Shown here one piece after another: positions 6,560-7,241 of a DNA stretch of 7,241 nt. Both the position numbers and the translations under genes were made by a program. Position 1 is the stretch's first letter; every line of letters starts with the position of its first letter. Under the pieces are notes generated by a model. It saw nothing but the letters and a program-made list of their open reading frames with translations, was not told where the DNA came from and did not search any database. Source of the DNA: JAWWPY01 sp964412845 (GTDB lineage Bacteria; Actinomycetota; Actinomycetes; Streptosporangiales; Streptosporangiaceae); assembly GCA_964412845.1 (NCBI GenBank), contig CAYPQM010000243.1:1-7241 (forward strand). Direction: 5' to 3'.

Positions 6560-6614
6560 AAATCAGCGCGGTGCGTTGTGCCCCGCCTGCGCGCTCAATG
6601 CACCGCGCTGATTT
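6560..6614. repeat. Palindromic intergenic repeat, copy 2 (perfect 15-bp arms)
   Basis: AAATCAGCGCGGTGC (6560-6574) and GCACCGCGCTGATTT (6600-6614) are perfect inverted repeats; pairing extends through a G-T wobble and three more pairs (TTG/CAA) to give about 19 bp around a 17-base GC-rich loop. The distance from copy 1 is 60 bp. It starts 13 bases after the stop of the SRPBCC gene on the minus strand and ends in TTT in that direction, so it could end that transcript. Its class (REP/BIME-like, MITE-like or terminator-derived) is unresolved. Confidence 0.88.
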
Positions 6615-6627
6615 GCCCGCGCCCGGG

Positions 6628-7125
6628 TCAGCCGCTGAACGGGGTGCCGGTTTCCAGGAGGGTCTTGAGGTCGCTGAGGATGAAGCTCCAGCCACCGCCG
6701 GCGTTGGGGATCTCGCCGGTGACGAACGCCGCCGTGGTCGGCGCGCCCTGCAGGTCGTGGGTCACGGTCAGCTTCGTGACGCCGCCGTCGCCTTCCTCGA
6801 TCTCCCAGGTGACCCGGGTGAACGGTTCGGCGATGGTGTCCGGGCCGAACAGCGCGTGCCAGGTCTGGACGAGCTTGTGCGGTGGGTTCGCCTCGACGAC
6901 CTCGCCTTCGATGGCTACCTCCGGGGAGCCGTGGGCCAGCATTTCGGCATTGGCCAGAGACCGGTAGGCGCCCCCTGGCCGCAGGTCGTACTCGCTCCGC
7001 GCGTGGTAGCCGTACTTCGCGTTCCACTCCGGGCTGGTGATCGCGTCCCAGATCGCCTCGGGTGTCGCCTTGATGTACACCCGCTGCATGTGCGTGGTCA
7101 CGGTGGTCCCCGTCGTCGTTGTCAT
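6628..7125 (-). CDS. SRPBCC/AHSA1-like (START-fold) protein
   Basis: 165 residues from the ATG at 7125, which has a GGAGG seven bases upstream; the longer open frame from 7197 lies within the preceding ArsR gene and is rejected. Family marks: VYIKATPEAIWDAITSPEW at the N-terminus (from about 16), the mid-protein GEVVEANPPHKLVQTW, the strands TRVTWEIEE and TKLTVTHDL, and the C-terminal helix GGGWSFILSDLKTLLETG. These are typical of the AHSA1/activator-of-Hsp90-like branch of SRPBCC proteins, which form a hydrophobic ligand cavity in a helix-grip fold. No catalytic role is known for most bacterial members, and the ligand here is unknown. The ATGA overlap with the upstream ArsR gene implies translational coupling and shared transcription, so the regulator most likely controls its own operon. 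Confidence 0.9.
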   Translation of the reverse strand: MTTTTGTTVTTHMQRVYIKATPEAIWDAITSPEWNAKYGYHARSEYDLRPGGAYRSLANAEMLAHGSPEVAIEGEVVEANPPHKLVQTWHALFGPDTIAEPFTRVTWEIEEGDGGVTKLTVTHDLQGAPTTAAFVTGEIPNAGGGWSFILSDLKTLLETGTPFSG

Positions 7126-7241
7126 GCCTTTTCCTCCAGCTCGTTCTTGAGATCCACGAGCGCCGACACCTGGCGCTCGGTGTACTTGTCGATCCACCGG
7201 TCGTGGATCAGCCGGATCGGCACCGGGTTCAGGAAGTGCAG
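7122..7241 (-). CDS. ArsR-family (winged-helix) transcriptional regulator, C-terminal end only
   Basis: Reading the minus strand from the right edge gives 39 residues, LHFLNPVPIRLIHDRWIDKY and then TERQVSALVDLKNELEEKA, ending in a TGA at 7124-7122. The LNPVPIRLIHDRW...KY segment is a hallmark of the C-terminal part of ArsR-type regulators that pair with SRPBCC genes in actinomycetes; the final helix LVDLKNELEE probably contributes to dimerisation. The winged-helix DNA-binding domain is outside the window. Its stop overlaps the start of the SRPBCC gene by four bases (ATGA), a translational-coupling arrangement. The effector is unknown. Confidence 0.85.
   Translation of the reverse strand: MHFLNPVPIRLIHDRWIDKYTERQVSALVDLKNELEEKA
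7133..7137 (-). promoter_or_regulatory. Shine-Dalgarno that fixes the SRPBCC start
   Basis: On the minus strand GGAGG is followed by AAAAGGC (7 bases) and ATG at 7125. It is embedded in the last codons of the ArsR gene. Confidence 0.8.

Noticed and set aside
6501..6614. The two 60-bp repeats as a minimal CRISPR array
   Set aside because: The repeated part fills almost the whole period, leaving only a short conserved-boundary gap and no unique spacer of 30 bp; there are no cas genes.
6407..6967. Plus-strand open frames crossing the recQ start, the palindromic repeats and the SRPBCC gene
   Set aside because: The repeats are translated in several frames into Cys/Arg/Ala-rich peptides (such as RCVVPRLRAQC); these are by-products of the repeat, lack a convincing ribosome-binding site and overlap real genes.
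1..7241. Biosynthetic, defence or mobile-element cluster
   Set aside because: recQ is sometimes found in defence neighbourhoods, but here it is a full-length canonical helicase with no nuclease, methylase, toxin, transposase or integrase beside it; the other genes are common regulators, an exporter and stand-alone proteins.

Overview
This 7.2 kb window comes from a high-GC chromosome (about 70% G+C, judged by eye), almost certainly an actinomycete. The support for that is strong G/C bias at third codon positions, GTG starts, a DinB-fold enzyme of the mycothiol-dependent maleylpyruvate isomerase family (mycothiol is an actinobacterial thiol), and an ArsR-SRPBCC gene pair of a kind common in Actinomycetota. 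No transposase, integrase, phage gene, tRNA, rRNA or CRISPR array is visible.

Left part (1-1909): the C-terminal part of a TetR-family regulator runs in from the left edge. It is followed tail-to-tail, 6 bp away, by a mycothiol-dependent DinB-fold enzyme on the minus strand. A Bax inhibitor-1/YccA membrane protein is transcribed divergently from that enzyme across an 85-bp gap.

Middle (1934-4449): a divergent pair made of a second TetR regulator (WHG-type C-terminal domain, repetitive N-terminal tail) and a 14-TM DHA2/EmrB-QacA-type MFS exporter. The 159-bp gap between them holds a striking nested palindrome centred at 2740.5, the likely operator. The inferred circuit is classic: the regulator represses itself and the exporter until a ligand binds. 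The exporter ends at a perfect 14-bp stem-loop.

Right part (4543-7241, all minus strand): recQ DNA helicase with helicase, RQC zinc and HRDC domains, then a 204-bp gap, then an SRPBCC/AHSA1-like protein whose start codon overlaps the stop of an ArsR-family regulator by 4 bp (that regulator runs off the right edge). The gap carries two tandem copies of a long palindromic element of unknown class, the least explained sequence in the window.

The coding content is ordinary housekeeping and accessory actinobacterial material. I see no convincing novel multi-gene system. The items most worth a second look are the intergenic palindromic repeats and the TetR/MFS operator.
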